Shown: positions 9,147 to 20,007, counted from the first letter of the stretch. The stretch: 64,000 nt of DNA from an uncultured Enterobacterales bacterium (GCA_945288535.1 CALYQQ010000008.1:62001-126000), one strand, 5' to 3'. Program-made: numbers and translations. Notes: generated from the sequence alone by a model not told the origin.

Positions 9147-10196
9147 TTAATCAATAAAATGCTTAAGTTGTTTCAATAGATTCTTAACGGGGGCAGCTAA
9201 TCCTATTGATGGTGGTGCATATAAATTGTACCAAAGGCCATTATTGGTTTCCGTTATTTTTATTGGTTTTTTCAGCATAAGCCGTATTGGTATAATATCT
9301 AAATGGAAATGACTAAATGTATGTCGAAATGCCGATAATTGTTGGTGGTTTGCAGTAATATTATAGTTATTTAACCATTGTGAAAGTAAGGCTTCATTAT
9401 CCACTTGTGGAAAACAAAATAAACCACCCCAAAGACCAGAGGTTGGACGTTGCTGTAGCCAGACAGTTTCATTGTATTGTAATAAGATAAACCACGTTGT
9501 TTTTTCAGGTAATCTCTTTTTAGGTTTTTTACCAGGATAGTCAGACCAATTGTTTTTGCTATAAGCAAGACATAATTTATTTAGAGGACATAAGTCACAT
9601 TTAGGTTTAGTGCGAGTACAAATCAATGCACCAATATCCATCATAGCTTGATTAAATTGTGCGACCTCTTGCTCAGGCGTGACGTGTTGGCTTAATTGCC
9701 ATAGCTGATCTTCCACCTGTTTTTTCCCAGGCCAGCCCGCAATATTATAACAACGTGCTAAAACCCGTTTAACATTACCATCAAGAATGGGATAAGGTTG
9801 GTTAAGTGATAACGATAAAATAGCACCGGCGGTGGAACGCCCAATACCTGGTAATGCGTTAATATGACTAAATGTTGTTGGGAACTGTCCATCAAACTGG
9901 CTGGCTATTTGTTTTGCAGCACTATGTAAGTTACGGGCTCTGGCATAATATCCCAACCCAGTCCAAAGATGTAAAACATCATCTAATGATCCATTCGCGA
10001 GATCAGTAATTGTAGGAAAGCGTTGTATAAAACGTTGAAAATAAGGAATAACTGTAGCAACTTGTGTTTGTTGTAACATGACTTCAGAAAGCCAAACATG
10101 ATAAGGTGTTTTTTCTTTTTGCCAAGGAAGATCTTTTCGACCGTATTGATGATACCAGACAAGTACCATCTGAGAAAATTGTTTATATGATGTCAT
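9147..10196 (-). CDS. mutY: A/G-specific adenine DNA glycosylase
   Basis: Removes adenine mispaired with 8-oxoguanine or guanine. The catalytic domain shows Glu38 in SEVMLQQTQ, the helix-hairpin-helix [10 protein letters not shown] and catalytic Asp139 in LDGNVKR. The 4Fe-4S ligands are Cys193, Cys200, Cys203 and Cys209 (C-X6-C-X2-C-X5-C). The C-terminal domain resembling MutT, which reads 8-oxoG, carries the [10 protein letters not shown] segment. 349 residues matches the family. It heads the mutY-yggX-mltC group and is divergent from trmB. Confidence 0.97.
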   Translation of the reverse strand: MTSYKQFSQMVLVWYHQYGRKDLPWQKEKTPYHVWLSEVMLQQTQVATVIPYFQRFIQRFPTITDLANGSLDDVLHLWTGLGYYARARNLHSAAKQIASQFDGQFPTTFSHINALPGIGRSTAGAILSLSLNQPYPILDGNVKRVLARCYNIAGWPGKKQVEDQLWQLSQHVTPEQEVAQFNQAMMDIGALICTRTKPKCDLCPLNKLCLAYSKNNWSDYPGKKPKKRLPEKTTWFILLQYNETVWLQQRPTSGLWGGLFCFPQVDNEALLSQWLNNYNITANHQQLSAFRHTFSHFHLDIIPIRLMLKKPIKITETNNGLWYNLYAPPSIGLAAPVKNLLKQLKHFID

Positions 10197-10513
10197 CGTT
10201 AATAATAAGCCAAGGTAACTAAAAGATAAGCAATATTCGTTTGTTTATCTATTGATAAGATTATTTTCTATAAGTATTGCTATACATAAAAAGTGTGATA
10301 GATCCCATCATATTGTTCAATTTATGTAAACTTAAACTTGCTCAACACATATTTCTTTACATAATACGTAGTTTACCTTATGGGATGTATACTTATGATA
10401 CGAATGCTAGGTATTAAGCGAATTTAGTAATAAAAATTCGTGAGTTAGTGTTAAACTAACTTTTTAATAAAATAATCTACATAATTCCGGAAAATGTTCA
10501 GGTAGCGCTAACA
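10197..10513. other. Divergent promoter region mutY/trmB
   Basis: 317 AT-rich bases between divergent genes; must contain both promoters. I cannot single out a convincing -35/-10 pair. Confidence 0.5.
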
Positions 10514-11239
10514 ATGACCAAAAAAAGTGTAATAACCGTAGAATTTGACGAGCAAGGTAAAGCTTTACGTAGTATTCGTAGTTTTGTAAGGCGTCAGGGG
10601 CGCTTAACTAAAGGCCAGCAAATGGCCATGGAAAATTATTGGCCACAAATGGGCGTAGAGTTTTCTAATGATTTTATTGATTTTGAAAAGCTATTTGGTC
10701 GCTCTTCCGCGGTTGTCTTAGAGATTGGGTTTGGTATGGGAGCCTCTTTAGTTGAGATGGCTACACATTACCCAGAGAATGATTATTTCGGAATCGAAGT
10801 GCATTTACCGGGCGTTGGTGCCTGTTTAGCGCAAGCACATGAAAATAATTGCCCTAATTTACGTGTTATGTGCCATGATGCGGTCGAAGTCTTAGAGCAC
10901 ATGATCCCTGATGAAAGCCTTGATCGTGTACAGCTCTTTTTCCCTGATCCTTGGCATAAAGCACGACATCATAAACGCCGTATTGTTCAAGTCCCTTTTG
11001 CCCAGTTGATTCAGCAAAAATTGAAAACAGGGGGAATTTTTCATATGGCTACTGACTGGCAAAATTATGCTGAACATATGCTAGCAATAATGGATTCTAT
11101 TGATGGTTATCGTAATTTAGCAGCAAATAATTTTTATGTCGAACGACCAGCGTTCCGACCTCTTACTAAATTTGAACAGCGAGGGCATCGGCTCGGGCAT
11201 GGTGTTTGGGATTTAATGTTTGAAAAAATAGAGAAATAG
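10514..11239 (+). CDS. trmB: tRNA (guanine-N7)-methyltransferase
   Basis: Makes m7G at position 46 in the tRNA variable loop using SAM. The SAM-binding motif I is [11 protein letters not shown] (about 68-80); the family signatures [15 protein letters not shown] (about 143-155) and the C-terminal TKFEQRG are present. At 241 residues it is normal length. It lies alone on the plus strand between mutY and hemW; the E. coli neighbours yggL, yggN, ansB and yggM are absent. Confidence 0.97.
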   Translation: MTKKSVITVEFDEQGKALRSIRSFVRRQGRLTKGQQMAMENYWPQMGVEFSNDFIDFEKLFGRSSAVVLEIGFGMGASLVEMATHYPENDYFGIEVHLPGVGACLAQAHENNCPNLRVMCHDAVEVLEHMIPDESLDRVQLFFPDPWHKARHHKRRIVQVPFAQLIQQKLKTGGIFHMATDWQNYAEHMLAIMDSIDGYRNLAANNFYVERPAFRPLTKFEQRGHRLGHGVWDLMFEKIEK

Positions 11240-11280
11240 GCTAGTTAATAGCCTATTTCATATCATAATTATTATGATAT
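11234..11280 (+). terminator. Double hairpin terminating trmB and hemW
   Basis: AAATAGGCTA/TAGCCTATTT (11234-11258) overlaps the trmB stop. It is followed by a second perfect inverted repeat ATATCATAAT-T-ATTATGATAT (11260-11280) just before the hemW stop on the other strand. Probably acts in both directions. Confidence 0.65.
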
Positions 11281-11287
11281 TCATGTG

Positions 11288-12418
11288 TTAAAGAAATAAT
11301 TCAAGCAATGAATTTAAAAATAATTTACCTTTGTTTGTAATTTGCCAATCTGTAGAGGTCTCCACAATATAGCCTTGCGAAATAGCCTGATCGAGAGCGG
11401 GTCGAATACTATCTTCATTTAGATTTGTTAAGTCGCTAAAGGCTTTTCGCGGGGTTGGCTCCAGTAAACGAAAGCGATTCATAAAGAATTCAAATGGACG
11501 TTCTTCTTTACTCACCCAATGTTGTTGATCTAAATAACGCCCAGCCATATACCCTTTAGGATGACGCGTTTTCATCATTCTAATGATACGTCTATCGGTA
11601 AGTGTTATTTTACTATGAGCACCACAACCTATTGCGAGATAGTCACCAAATCGCCAATAGTTAAGGTTATGTTGACATTGATAGCCTGGTTTTGCGTATG
11701 CAGATATTTCATATTGTTGATAACCTGCTGATCTGAGCAGTTCATCGCCTTCTTGATAGATTTCCCATAGTATATCTTCATCAGGTAATTTAGGGGGCTT
11801 TGATCCAAATAGTGTATTTGGTTCAATAGTTAGTTGATACCAGGATAGATGAGGTGGGGCTAAAGCAATAGCCTGCCTAAGATCTGCTAAGGCGTGAGAT
11901 AATGTTTGCTCAGGTAAGCCGTGCATTAAATCGAGATTAAAACTTGCTAAGTTTAACTTGCTGCAAATAGCTGCAGCATATTTGGCTTGTTTTGCATCAT
12001 GAATGCGACCAAGTTGTTGTAGCTTTTGATCATCAAAACTTTGGATACCAATAGAAATGCGCGTGATACCGGCTTGCTGGTATTGCTGAAAACGTGATGT
12101 CTCTACTGTACCAGGGTTAGCTTCCATGGTTATTTCAGCCTTTGGCGATAAATTGATTCGATCTTTTATCCCCTTTAATAACTGATATATAGCCGTAGCG
12201 CTAAATAAGCTAGGTGTTCCTCCGCCAATGAATAATGTTAATACTTGTCTGTCACCGATCAGTTGCTGATCTTGACTAAGATCATTTAGTAAATGTTGGA
12301 TATAGTCATCTTGGGGTATTTCAGCTTTACGCGTATGTGAATTAAAATCGCAATAAGGGCATTTTTGTATACACCAAGGGATATGAATATATAAACTAAG
12401 AGGCGGTAGTTTAGGCAT
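11288..12418 (-). CDS. hemW: Radical SAM heme chaperone HemW
   Basis: 376-residue radical SAM protein of the HemN-like family; known HemW proteins bind heme and deliver it to respiratory enzymes rather than oxidising coproporphyrinogen. The 4Fe-4S motif is C-X3-C-X2-C (CIQKCPYC, near residue 16), followed by the GGGTPS SAM-binding motif and a C-terminal HemN domain. It overlaps the end of rdgB by eight bases, indicating translational coupling in the yggS-proC-yggT-yggU-rdgB-hemW string, the same order as in E. coli. Confidence 0.95.
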   Translation of the reverse strand: MPKLPPLSLYIHIPWCIQKCPYCDFNSHTRKAEIPQDDYIQHLLNDLSQDQQLIGDRQVLTLFIGGGTPSLFSATAIYQLLKGIKDRINLSPKAEITMEANPGTVETSRFQQYQQAGITRISIGIQSFDDQKLQQLGRIHDAKQAKYAAAICSKLNLASFNLDLMHGLPEQTLSHALADLRQAIALAPPHLSWYQLTIEPNTLFGSKPPKLPDEDILWEIYQEGDELLRSAGYQQYEISAYAKPGYQCQHNLNYWRFGDYLAIGCGAHSKITLTDRRIIRMMKTRHPKGYMAGRYLDQQHWVSKEERPFEFFMNRFRLLEPTPRKAFSDLTNLNEDSIRPALDQAISQGYIVETSTDWQITNKGKLFLNSLLELFL

Positions 12419-13004
12419 TGCTGAGTTTATCCAATAATTCTTTTACCGCACGACCTCGGTGTGATATGCGATTTTTTTCTTCGCGATCGAGCTCTGCAGC
12501 AGTACAATCCAATTCTGGAATATAAAATATCGGATCGTAACCGAATCCCCCTTTACCTGAAGGCGAAAAAGTAATTTCACCTGGCCAGCGACCATAACAG
12601 ACTATTGGCGTCGGATCCTCCGCATGGCGGATATAGACGAGTGCGCAATAAAATTGTGCTTGTCGCTTTCCAGCAGGAACATCTTTTAAGGCATCAAGTA
12701 GCTTTAATACATTTTGCTCATCATTAGCCTGTTTACCGGCATAACGTGATGAATAAATTCCGGGAGCACCAGCAAGTATATCAACAGCTAAACCTGAATC
12801 ATCTGCAATAGCCGGTAATCCACTACATTTAGCGGCATGACGTGCTTTTAAAAGCGCATTTTCAATAAATGTGAGTCCAGTTTCTTCAATACTATCAATA
12901 GTTAAATCACTTTGGGCCACCAGTGTTAAACCAAAATCACTCAGTAATTTGCCAAGCTCTTTTACTTTACCCTGATTGTTGGTGGCGAGAATAACTTTTT
13001 TCAT
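12411..13004 (-). CDS. rdgB: XTP/dITP diphosphatase (non-canonical purine NTP pyrophosphatase)
   Basis: Hydrolyses dITP, XTP and related deaminated purine nucleotides to monophosphates, keeping them out of DNA. The start is placed at the ATG at 13004, which gives the family N-terminus [12 protein letters not shown] and has AGGA six bases upstream; an earlier in-frame ATG at 13022 adds six residues with no support. Motifs: [18 protein letters not shown] (catalytic Asp), GGFGYDPIF and the C-terminal SHRGRA. 197 residues equals E. coli RdgB. Confidence 0.96.
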   Translation of the reverse strand: MKKVILATNNQGKVKELGKLLSDFGLTLVAQSDLTIDSIEETGLTFIENALLKARHAAKCSGLPAIADDSGLAVDILAGAPGIYSSRYAGKQANDEQNVLKLLDALKDVPAGKRQAQFYCALVYIRHAEDPTPIVCYGRWPGEITFSPSGKGGFGYDPIFYIPELDCTAAELDREEKNRISHRGRAVKELLDKLSNA

Positions 13005-13304
13005 GAAAAATCCTGTCTGCAATAAATTGAATCAACTATCTATAACATAATTACGAACAGATTTATAGTTATCGCTTAATAAACAGAGAGATAAATCTTT
13101 ATAGAATAGGTGAATTTATGCCATGCTGGTGAACAATATTATAAATGTTTTGTTATTACGTATTTTAATAAAATTAGATAATTTAAGAAAATTGAAACGT
13201 CAAAGAGATAAGAATTAATCATGATCATCAACGTGATATCAATTAATAGCGAATAGGCTCCACTTTCATATTTATTTTAAATTGCGTGATAATAGGCGCA
13301 TCAT
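13005..13304. other. Gap between yggU and rdgB
   Basis: 300 AT-rich bases; no ORF or strong hairpin seen. In E. coli this spacing is nearly nil, so an extra promoter for rdgB-hemW may lie here. Confidence 0.4.
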
Positions 13305-13604
13305 TTAACTCTCATAAATATAGGATATTAGTTCTAGAGGAATGAATTCGGGTTGGCAAATTCTAACTTGCTTATGCCGTCCTAGTTCACCTTTTTCAAT
13401 ATGAATTCGACTTTTGGCAACCTTAAACTGCTTAGATAAAAATTTTATTAAGTGACTATTGGCTTTACCGTCAACTGGGGGGGCAGTAATAGCTATTTTG
13501 ACTTCATTATTATGCAAACCAACAATTTGATCTCGACTGGCTTTAGGTTGAATATAAAGCTTCATAATGAGATCTTGATTTTTTTTGATTAATGGATCTG
13601 TCAT
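13305..13604 (-). CDS. yggU: DUF167 family protein YggU
   Basis: 99-residue protein of the YggU/DUF167 family, of unknown biochemical function. The conserved core [10 protein letters not shown]...[14 protein letters not shown] and EKGELGRHK is nearly identical to E. coli YggU. Located after yggT as in E. coli. Confidence 0.94.
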   Translation of the reverse strand: MTDPLIKKNQDLIMKLYIQPKASRDQIVGLHNNEVKIAITAPPVDGKANSHLIKFLSKQFKVAKSRIHIEKGELGRHKQVRICQPEFIPLELISYIYES

Positions 13605-13632
13605 GTAATGGCCTATTACCTAAATAATAAAG

Positions 13633-13664
13633 CCAATAACCAGATAATTTTTTCTGGTTATTGG
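13633..13664 (-). terminator. Strong hairpin between yggT and yggU
   Basis: Perfect 12-bp stem CCAATAACCAGA/TCTGGTTATTGG with an eight-base loop. On the minus strand it follows the yggT stop and is followed by CTTTATTATTT, so it may terminate or attenuate transcription into yggU-rdgB-hemW. Confidence 0.6.
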
Positions 13665-13687
13665 TTAAAACTATATATTAGCTTAGT

Positions 13688-14236
13688 CTAAATAGCGATC
13701 CAGGCTAAAATATCCATGGCTAAATAGTATAAAGCATACAAGATAAAGATAAATACCATAGGAGAGAAATCAAGCATACCAAATGAAGGTAAAATACGGC
13801 GTATAGGGGCGAGAAAAGGTTCTGTTAATTGGATCAACATATAATTGACAGGATTACGATTAGGGTTAATCCAACTCATAATAATCATTAAAAATAAGAC
13901 CCACATAATAAGTGTACCTGCAATAATTAACATTTTAATGAATGCAATTAAGAGTAAGGGTAGTAGATTGGGTAAGGGTCTTGACATCAAATAAAATGTG
14001 AAGACGAGGCTTAAAAGCGAGCCTAGCCACGCTAATAAAACACTTGCAGTATCAATTGAACCTAAGGGCGGAATAATACGGCGTAATGGCTTTAATATAG
14101 GTTGTGTGAGCTTTACTACCGCTTGAGCAAGTGGATTATAAAAGTCAGTGCGCGCCCATTGCATCCAAACCCGTAAAATAAATAACCAAATAAATAAGTT
14201 AATAAATGACGAAAAAATAAACGAAATAAATTGCAT
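13688..14236 (-). CDS. yggT: YggT family integral membrane protein
   Basis: 182 residues with two YGGT repeats, each having hydrophobic helices and a conserved block (NPLAQAVVKLTQPILKPLRR, then NYMLIQLTEPFLAPIRR). Roughly four membrane segments. Inner-membrane protein of uncertain function, proposed to matter in osmotic or turgor adaptation. Lies directly downstream of proC as in E. coli and many gamma-proteobacteria. Confidence 0.93.
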   Translation of the reverse strand: MQFISFIFSSFINLFIWLFILRVWMQWARTDFYNPLAQAVVKLTQPILKPLRRIIPPLGSIDTASVLLAWLGSLLSLVFTFYLMSRPLPNLLPLLLIAFIKMLIIAGTLIMWVLFLMIIMSWINPNRNPVNYMLIQLTEPFLAPIRRILPSFGMLDFSPMVFIFILYALYYLAMDILAWIAI

Positions 14237-14372
14237 GTTACTTCCTCAATATCTAGTGAATGCAATAGTAAATTTATTATGTCATCAGATTCTCATTATA
14301 ATAAATTCAAAGTAATAAATGAGTTTTACGTCTAATAAAGTCGCTAAATCTGATCACTATGAGATAACGTAT

Positions 14373-15191
14373 TTAAAATTGTTTTTCCATCTCTATTGCG
14401 CGTGCTATTGCAGCATCCATAGCTTGGGCCACCGTCTCGGAAAGATGATGTTGTTGAAAAATAGCAATTGCTTCCGCTGTTGTTCCACCTTTTGAGGTAA
14501 CTTGTTCACGCAATGTACTGATTGGTAATGAAGGCTTATTGATGATGAGTTGCGCAGCACCAAGTGCAGTTTGCTCGATTAAACTGCGAGATGTATGTGG
14601 ATCTAAGCCTAATTTTTCTGCATGTTGTTGCATTGCCTCCATAAATAGAAAAAAATAAGCGGGAGCGCTGCCGGCTACGGCAATGATGAGGTTAATCTCG
14701 TCTTCATTTTCGAGCCAGCATATTTTACCAACGGATTGCATTAGTTGTTGGCAATACTCTTTTTCTTCATTAGTTACTTGAGGTGCTGCATATAAGCCAC
14801 TCATACCAAAACCTATAAGTGAAGGCGTATTAGGCATTACACGGATAATAGGAAGATTATTACCTAATAATTGGTAAAAACGTGTAATAGAAATACCTGC
14901 TGCAATTGAAATAATAAGTTTTCCGGTTAAGTCTACCTGTTGTAATTGTTGGCATACTTCAGCCATAATTTGCGGTTTTACTGCCAAAACAATCACTTCA
15001 GCTTGTTGTACCGCAGCGATATTATTTGCCGTTTGATTAATCTTAAGCTGTTTCTCCATTTGACAGCGATTTTTTTCAGAAGGAGCAGAAACAGTAATTA
15101 AATGTGCTGGATAACCCGTATTAACCATGCCATATATAATGGCCTGTGCCATATTACCTGCACCTACAAACGTAATTTTGCGATATTGCAT
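14373..15191 (-). CDS. proC: Pyrroline-5-carboxylate reductase
   Basis: Last step of proline synthesis: reduces 1-pyrroline-5-carboxylate with NAD(P)H. Rossmann motif VGAGNMAQAII at residues 9-19; family motifs RVMPNTPSLIGFGMSG and, near the C-terminus, EQVTSKGGTTAEAI. 272 residues is normal length. It stands between yggS and yggT; in E. coli proC lies elsewhere, but the yggS-proC-yggT arrangement is common in other gamma-proteobacteria. Confidence 0.97.
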   Translation of the reverse strand: MQYRKITFVGAGNMAQAIIYGMVNTGYPAHLITVSAPSEKNRCQMEKQLKINQTANNIAAVQQAEVIVLAVKPQIMAEVCQQLQQVDLTGKLIISIAAGISITRFYQLLGNNLPIIRVMPNTPSLIGFGMSGLYAAPQVTNEEKEYCQQLMQSVGKICWLENEDEINLIIAVAGSAPAYFFLFMEAMQQHAEKLGLDPHTSRSLIEQTALGAAQLIINKPSLPISTLREQVTSKGGTTAEAIAIFQQHHLSETVAQAMDAAIARAIEMEKQF

Positions 15192-15332
15192 ATGTTCCCT
15201 TACTTTATTTTTACCCTGTTTTAGAGGATCATAGACTTAATGTCATTTGCCAGGGGTGATAAATTATTTAATTAATCTACTGTATTTAGAGATTAAATTC
15301 ATTAAGATAAATAATAAGTCACTATTTCTACA

Positions 15333-16037
15333 TCAAGAATAGTAGCGTTCACCGAAAATAGCTGTGCCAATTCTAACCAGATTACTGCCGGCAGTAATCG
15401 CTGCAGGCATATCATCACTCATCCCCATTGATAAAGTATCAATTCCATCAAAATGCGCTTTTAGCTGCTTATAAAGCGATGCAGCATGCGTAAAGGTGGC
15501 AAGTTGATTAGTGACATCTTTTTCAGGCGCGGGGATCACCATTAAACCGCGTAATTTTATTCTATCAAATTTATGTATTTTATAGGCTAGTTCTAATAAT
15601 TCTGATGTCGATACTCCAGATTTAGTTTCTTCTTTACTAATATTTACTTGAATAAGTGCATTTAAAGGCGGTTTATCTATAGGGCGCTGTTCGTGCAATC
15701 GCCGAGCTAATTTTTCACGATCGATCGTATGGATCCAGTCAAAATGTTCAGCAACTAATTTGCTTTTATTGGATTGCAAAGGGCCAATAAAATGCCATTC
15801 GAGTTGATTGGCAAAAGGCGTTGCCGAAAAATGGATGATTTTATCAATACCTTCCTTTACATAATTCTCACCAAAGCGTCGTTGTCCTGCCTGTATAGCA
15901 AGTTCGATAAGGCTAACAGGTTTAGTTTTACTAACTGCAACTAGTGTAATTTCTTTTGGATCTCGACCGCAATGATTAGCGGAATTGACGATACGTTGGG
16001 TTACTTCGGCCAAATTTTGTTGGATAGTTGTGCACAT
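15333..16037 (-). CDS. yggS: PLP homeostasis protein YggS (PLPBP/COG0325)
   Basis: Pyridoxal-phosphate-binding protein that buffers cellular vitamin B6 and amino-acid pools. ATG at 16037 is preferred over a TTG at 16055, matching the family N-terminus. The PLP-lysine motif VAVSKTKP is near residue 35, followed by FGENYVKEG and the C-terminal LSMGMSDDMPAAI. 234 residues. It is divergent from pilT, whose start lies only 19 bases away, so the two 5' regions nearly overlap. Confidence 0.96.
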   Translation of the reverse strand: MCTTIQQNLAEVTQRIVNSANHCGRDPKEITLVAVSKTKPVSLIELAIQAGQRRFGENYVKEGIDKIIHFSATPFANQLEWHFIGPLQSNKSKLVAEHFDWIHTIDREKLARRLHEQRPIDKPPLNALIQVNISKEETKSGVSTSELLELAYKIHKFDRIKLRGLMVIPAPEKDVTNQLATFTHAASLYKQLKAHFDGIDTLSMGMSDDMPAAITAGSNLVRIGTAIFGERYYS

Positions 16038-16056
16038 AATTATTGGGGAGCTCAAT

Positions 16057-17064
16057 ATGAATTTCAGTCAATTAATTGACTCTAGTGTAAAACAAAATGC
16101 ATCAGATCTGCATCTTTCTGTTGGTCATTTGCCTGTTTTCCGTGTTGACGGACAATTAATTTATTATGGCGATACATTAATTACATCAGATTGGTTCAGT
16201 AAACAAATTATATCAACGTTAACAGTTAAACAACAACAACAACTCATAGCATGTAAAGAATTTGACTATATTTTTACCTCTGAACAAGGCTATCGACTAC
16301 GGGGAAACATTTTTTATCAACAGCAAGGATTATCTGTGGTTTATCGTTATATACCTTCGTCTATACCTTCATTAGCGGAGTTACATGCACCATTTATTCT
16401 ACAAGAATTTGCCGCATATACATCTGGATTGATCTTGATTACGGGGGCGACAGGAAGTGGTAAATCAACTACGCTTGCAGCATTAATTCAATTTATAAAT
16501 CAACATTATTCTCGACATATTATTACTCTTGAAGATCCTATAGAATTTTTGCATGATAGTGCCCAATCATTAATTCAGCAAAGGCAAGTGGGTACGGATA
16601 CCAAATCATTTAGCCATGGATTGTATGCCATATTACGGCAAGACCCAGATATTATTATGTTAGGTGAATTACGTGATCATGATACGCTTCGACAAGCATT
16701 GACTGCAGCGGAAACGGGGCATTTAGTACTGGCCTCTTTACATACGAGAAGCGCAATACAAAGCATCGAAAGAATTGTTGATGCATTCACACCTCCAGAT
16801 AAACCCTTTATTCGCTCTTTATTAGCAGGGAGTTTACGTACGATTATTTCTCAGCGCTTATTGCCAAAAAAGGATGGGGGGCGCATAGCTGCCTATGAAA
16901 CGTTAGTAAATACCCCCGCCGTTGCTAATTTAATTAGAGAAGGGAAGACACACCAAATTTTATCTATTTTGACAACAAATCGATTAGCCGGAATGCAAAC
17001 AATGTCACAAGCAGTACAGGATTATATCGAACAAGGTATTGTTGAACCTGCTATTACGAGTTAA
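16057..17064 (+). CDS. pilT: PilT-like type IV pilus retraction ATPase (YggR)
   Basis: Hexameric secretion ATPase family. The start at ATG 16057 is supported by GGGGAG seven bases upstream and gives MNFSQLI; the longer frame from 15985 runs back into yggS. Walker A GATGSGKSTT, Asp box TLEDPIEF, Walker B IIMLGELRD and the His box SLHTRSA are intact, so the ATPase is probably functional. 335 residues versus about 326 for E. coli YggR. No pilin or assembly genes are present in the window, so a pilus role is uncertain. Confidence 0.93.
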   Translation: MNFSQLIDSSVKQNASDLHLSVGHLPVFRVDGQLIYYGDTLITSDWFSKQIISTLTVKQQQQLIACKEFDYIFTSEQGYRLRGNIFYQQQGLSVVYRYIPSSIPSLAELHAPFILQEFAAYTSGLILITGATGSGKSTTLAALIQFINQHYSRHIITLEDPIEFLHDSAQSLIQQRQVGTDTKSFSHGLYAILRQDPDIIMLGELRDHDTLRQALTAAETGHLVLASLHTRSAIQSIERIVDAFTPPDKPFIRSLLAGSLRTIISQRLLPKKDGGRIAAYETLVNTPAVANLIREGKTHQILSILTTNRLAGMQTMSQAVQDYIEQGIVEPAITS

Positions 17065-17201
17065 AAACATCTAATTAATTGTTCATATAAAAGCAAAAAT
17101 ATACATATTATTGTGTTTAAATAACGTAATAATGCGGTATTATATTCTCAATATAGAAATAGTTAGCAAGTTATATGGTGCATGAGGGTATTAAATCATA
17201 T

Positions 17202-17624
17202 TCAATACCCTTGCTTGTCAAACCAACTTTCTAAAATAATCGCCGCTGATTTCGCATCAATACGATTTTTAGTTAATGCTTTAAAACCACCTTTATAAAA
17301 TAATTCAGCCTTTGCTTCAACGGTCGTTAAACGTTCATCATGTAATTCAACCTGTACACCAAAACGACCATGTAAACGATTAGCAAATTTACGTGCCTGT
17401 GCAGTTACTAATTGCTCGGTACCATCCATATTTAAAGGAAGCCCAACAATAATTTTAGTGGGTTGCCATTCTTTAAGAATTTTTTCAATTTGAGTCCAAT
17501 CAGGAATCCCCTCTTTTGCTTTCAAGGAGAGTAATGGTTGAGCCGTACCGGTAATAAGTTGACCAACTGCAATACCTATACTACTTGTGCCAAAATCGAA
17601 GGCCATAATTGTTAAAATGCTCAT
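17202..17624 (-). CDS. yqgF: RuvX/YqgF family RNase H-like nuclease
   Basis: 140 residues with the RNase H-like fold: [14 protein letters not shown] (first catalytic Asp), [16 protein letters not shown] and the C-terminal DAKSAAIIL. Proposed Holliday-junction resolvase, with evidence in E. coli for processing 16S rRNA precursor. Its ATG overlaps the yqgE stop (TAATG), so translation is coupled. Partner order gshB-yqgE-yqgF is as in E. coli. A GGGTATT/AATACCC hairpin (17186-17210) overlaps the stop. Confidence 0.95.
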   Translation of the reverse strand: MSILTIMAFDFGTSSIGIAVGQLITGTAQPLLSLKAKEGIPDWTQIEKILKEWQPTKIIVGLPLNMDGTEQLVTAQARKFANRLHGRFGVQVELHDERLTTVEAKAELFYKGGFKALTKNRIDAKSAAIILESWFDKQGY

Positions 17625-18187
17625 TAAGCGTGACCTATCTGATAACTCATAGTATTAATATCAAAGCCTAATTTTTGGGCTGCTTTTTGTCTACGTAAAT
17701 GAGGTGGAGTTTTATAAAGAATTTCATAGTCTGCTTCAACTATTAGCCAAGCATTATTATAAATTTCCTGTTCTAACTGATTTTTATTCCAACCTGCATA
17801 GCCTAAAGTAATAAGTAAATTATTAGGATGCTGAGCATGACTAAATGATGTAAGAATATCTTTCGATGTTGTGACCATAACATCATCGGTTATTTTAATA
17901 CTGGATGAATAATCATCACAAGGTGTATGCAGAACAAATCCGCGTTCATCCGACAATGGTCCACCATTCAGTATCGGCGTATTCGCTAGATAATCACGTG
18001 TCGAAAAAGAAATACCGATATCTAATCTATCTAATAATATATTTAAATTAAGTTCTTCAATTGGTTTATTAATAACCAATCCCATTGCACCTTTATTGTT
18101 ATGCTCACAAATATAGATAACCGATTGTTTAAAAAGAGGATCAGTTATAGTTGGTGTAGCAATAAGTAGATGATGCTGTAAATTCAT
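17624..18187 (-). CDS. yqgE: YqgE/AlgH family protein
   Basis: 187-residue UPF0301 protein; function not established. Typical N-terminal [12 protein letters not shown] and GLVINKP, GGPL and the central [12 protein letters not shown] motifs are present. Translationally coupled to yqgF. No signal peptide. Confidence 0.95.
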   Translation of the reverse strand: MNLQHHLLIATPTITDPLFKQSVIYICEHNNKGAMGLVINKPIEELNLNILLDRLDIGISFSTRDYLANTPILNGGPLSDERGFVLHTPCDDYSSSIKITDDVMVTTSKDILTSFSHAQHPNNLLITLGYAGWNKNQLEQEIYNNAWLIVEADYEILYKTPPHLRRQKAAQKLGFDINTMSYQIGHA

Positions 18188-18230
18188 AATAGTAAACCAA
18201 TCGATGAGTTAATATATCCTTTTATTTTAC

Positions 18231-18254
18231 TTTGCAGCTGAGTTTGCTGCAAAA
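18231..18254 (-). terminator. Hairpin between gshB and yqgE
   Basis: TTTGCAGC/GCTGCAAA stem around a seven-base loop directly downstream of the gshB stop; followed on the minus strand by a mixed A/T stretch. Possible attenuator within the operon. Confidence 0.45.
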
Positions 18255-18262
18255 GTAATATG

Positions 18263-19219
18263 TTATTGTTGTTGATTTGTTAAATGCGCTTCGATTGCAT
18301 CCATTAGCATGGCTGTAATTGATATTGGAAATGCTGCTTCGATTTCTCTGATACAGGTTGGACTGGTCACATTAATTTCAGTCAATCGATTTCCAATAAC
18401 ATCTAATCCAACGAAAATTAATCCTTTTTGCTTTAATATTGGTGCAATTATGTTAGCAATATGCCAATCACTTTCACTAAGAGGCCTCGCTTCACCTGTA
18501 CCACCTGCGGCTAAATTTCCTCGAGTCTCTCCTTGTTTGGGGATCCTAGCTAAACAATAAGGAACTGGTTGGCCATCAACAATGATTATTCGTTTATCAC
18601 CTTGTGTTATTTCGGGTAAATAAGTTTGTGCCATACAAAAGCGTGAGGCATTTTCTGTTAATGTCTCGATAATAACAGCGGTATTTGGATCGTTTTCTTT
18701 GATTCGAAATATTGATGTTCCTCCCATACCATCAAGGGGTTTTAAAATAATATCGTGATATTTTTGGTGAAACTCACGAATAAGCTGTGCATTACGTGTC
18801 ACTAATGTCGCAGGTGTCAAATCAGAGAACCAAGCAGTAAATAGCTTTTCATTACAGTCACGCAAGCTTTGTGGTTTATTAATTATTAATGTACCACGCT
18901 CTTCCGCGCGTTCAAGAATATAAGTAGCATAAATAAACTCCGTATCAAAAGGAGGATCCTTGCGCATTAAGATGACATCTAATTCATGTAATGCAATATC
19001 TTGCTGTTGGATGAAATCAAACCAATGTGTTTTATCATATTGGATTGATAGTAATTGAGTTTTAGCTCTTGCTTGTCCTTGATAAAGATAGAGATCATTT
19101 ATTTCCATATAATGTATTTGCCAACCACGTTTCTGTGCTTCTTGTAACATGGCAAAGCTAGAATCTTTTTTTATGTTAATGGAATGGATTGGATCCATTA
19201 CGATGCCGAGCTTAATCAT
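18263..19219 (-). CDS. gshB: Glutathione synthetase
   Basis: ATP-grasp ligase joining gamma-glutamylcysteine and glycine. 318 residues; N-terminal KLGIVMDPI, the RKDPPFDTEFIYAT substrate block, KPLDGMGGTSIF (ATP-grasp glycine loop) and the C-terminal DVIGNRLTEINVTSPT metal/ATP site are intact. Lies between rsmE and yqgE as in E. coli; gshA is not in the window. Confidence 0.97.
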   Translation of the reverse strand: MIKLGIVMDPIHSINIKKDSSFAMLQEAQKRGWQIHYMEINDLYLYQGQARAKTQLLSIQYDKTHWFDFIQQQDIALHELDVILMRKDPPFDTEFIYATYILERAEERGTLIINKPQSLRDCNEKLFTAWFSDLTPATLVTRNAQLIREFHQKYHDIILKPLDGMGGTSIFRIKENDPNTAVIIETLTENASRFCMAQTYLPEITQGDKRIIIVDGQPVPYCLARIPKQGETRGNLAAGGTGEARPLSESDWHIANIIAPILKQKGLIFVGLDVIGNRLTEINVTSPTCIREIEAAFPISITAMLMDAIEAHLTNQQQ

Positions 19220-19236
19220 TATTTTTCCTTTAGTTA

Positions 19237-19968
19237 TTAACCTAGATCGCCAAATTGGGTTTGTAATGCAGTGATCGCTGTTAAAGCAGCTGTTTCTGTA
19301 CGTAATACACGCGGACCTAATAATATATCAGTAAAACCGTTTATTGCGGTTAGCGCAATTTCGTCATCAGTAAGCCCACCTTCTGGGCCAATTAATAAAC
19401 GAATACGTTTGACAGTTGGTTTAAGGGTTGAAATGCGTTGTGAAGCATAGGGATGTAGATTTAATTTTAGACAATCATCCATTTCAATACGCCAATCAGC
19501 TAATTGCATTACAGGACGAATTTCCGGAATTTGATTTCGACCACATTGCTCACAGGCCGAAATGGCAATTTTTTGCCACTGTGAGCGTTTTTTTTCTAAT
19601 CTTTCTTGATCCAATCGTACGCCACAACGATTTGATAATAGTGGTGTAATAATATTAACACCAAGTTCAGTTGATTTTTGTATAGTGAATTCCATTTTTT
19701 CACCGCGCGAAATCACCTGACCTAAATGAAGATGTAATGGCGATTCGCGATCGCAGGGAGTAGCGGATTCAATAGAAACGCTAACATTTTTTTTATTGAT
19801 AGCCGTAATCACAGCTGAAAATTGTGTGTTTGTACCATCAAATAATTCAAGCTTATCATTTACTTTCATGCGTAATACACGACCTATATGATTAGCGGCA
19901 TCATCACTTAAATTTAATTCATGGCCAATAAGAAGAGGTGCGGATTGATAAATACGTGGTATTCGCAT
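19237..19968 (-). CDS. rsmE: 16S rRNA (uracil1498-N3)-methyltransferase
   Basis: SPOUT-class methyltransferase acting on the 30S subunit. The start is set at ATG 19968, giving MRIPRIYQ as in homologues; an earlier in-frame start at 20007 adds 13 unsupported residues. N-terminal PUA-like domain, then the knotted domain with [14 protein letters not shown] and [11 protein letters not shown]. 243 residues, same as E. coli. Confidence 0.96.
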   Translation of the reverse strand: MRIPRIYQSAPLLIGHELNLSDDAANHIGRVLRMKVNDKLELFDGTNTQFSAVITAINKKNVSVSIESATPCDRESPLHLHLGQVISRGEKMEFTIQKSTELGVNIITPLLSNRCGVRLDQERLEKKRSQWQKIAISACEQCGRNQIPEIRPVMQLADWRIEMDDCLKLNLHPYASQRISTLKPTVKRIRLLIGPEGGLTDDEIALTAINGFTDILLGPRVLRTETAALTAITALQTQFGDLG

Positions 19969-20007
19969 AGCGTCTCGATTCCTAAATATTATACTGCTGA
20001 ATAGCAT

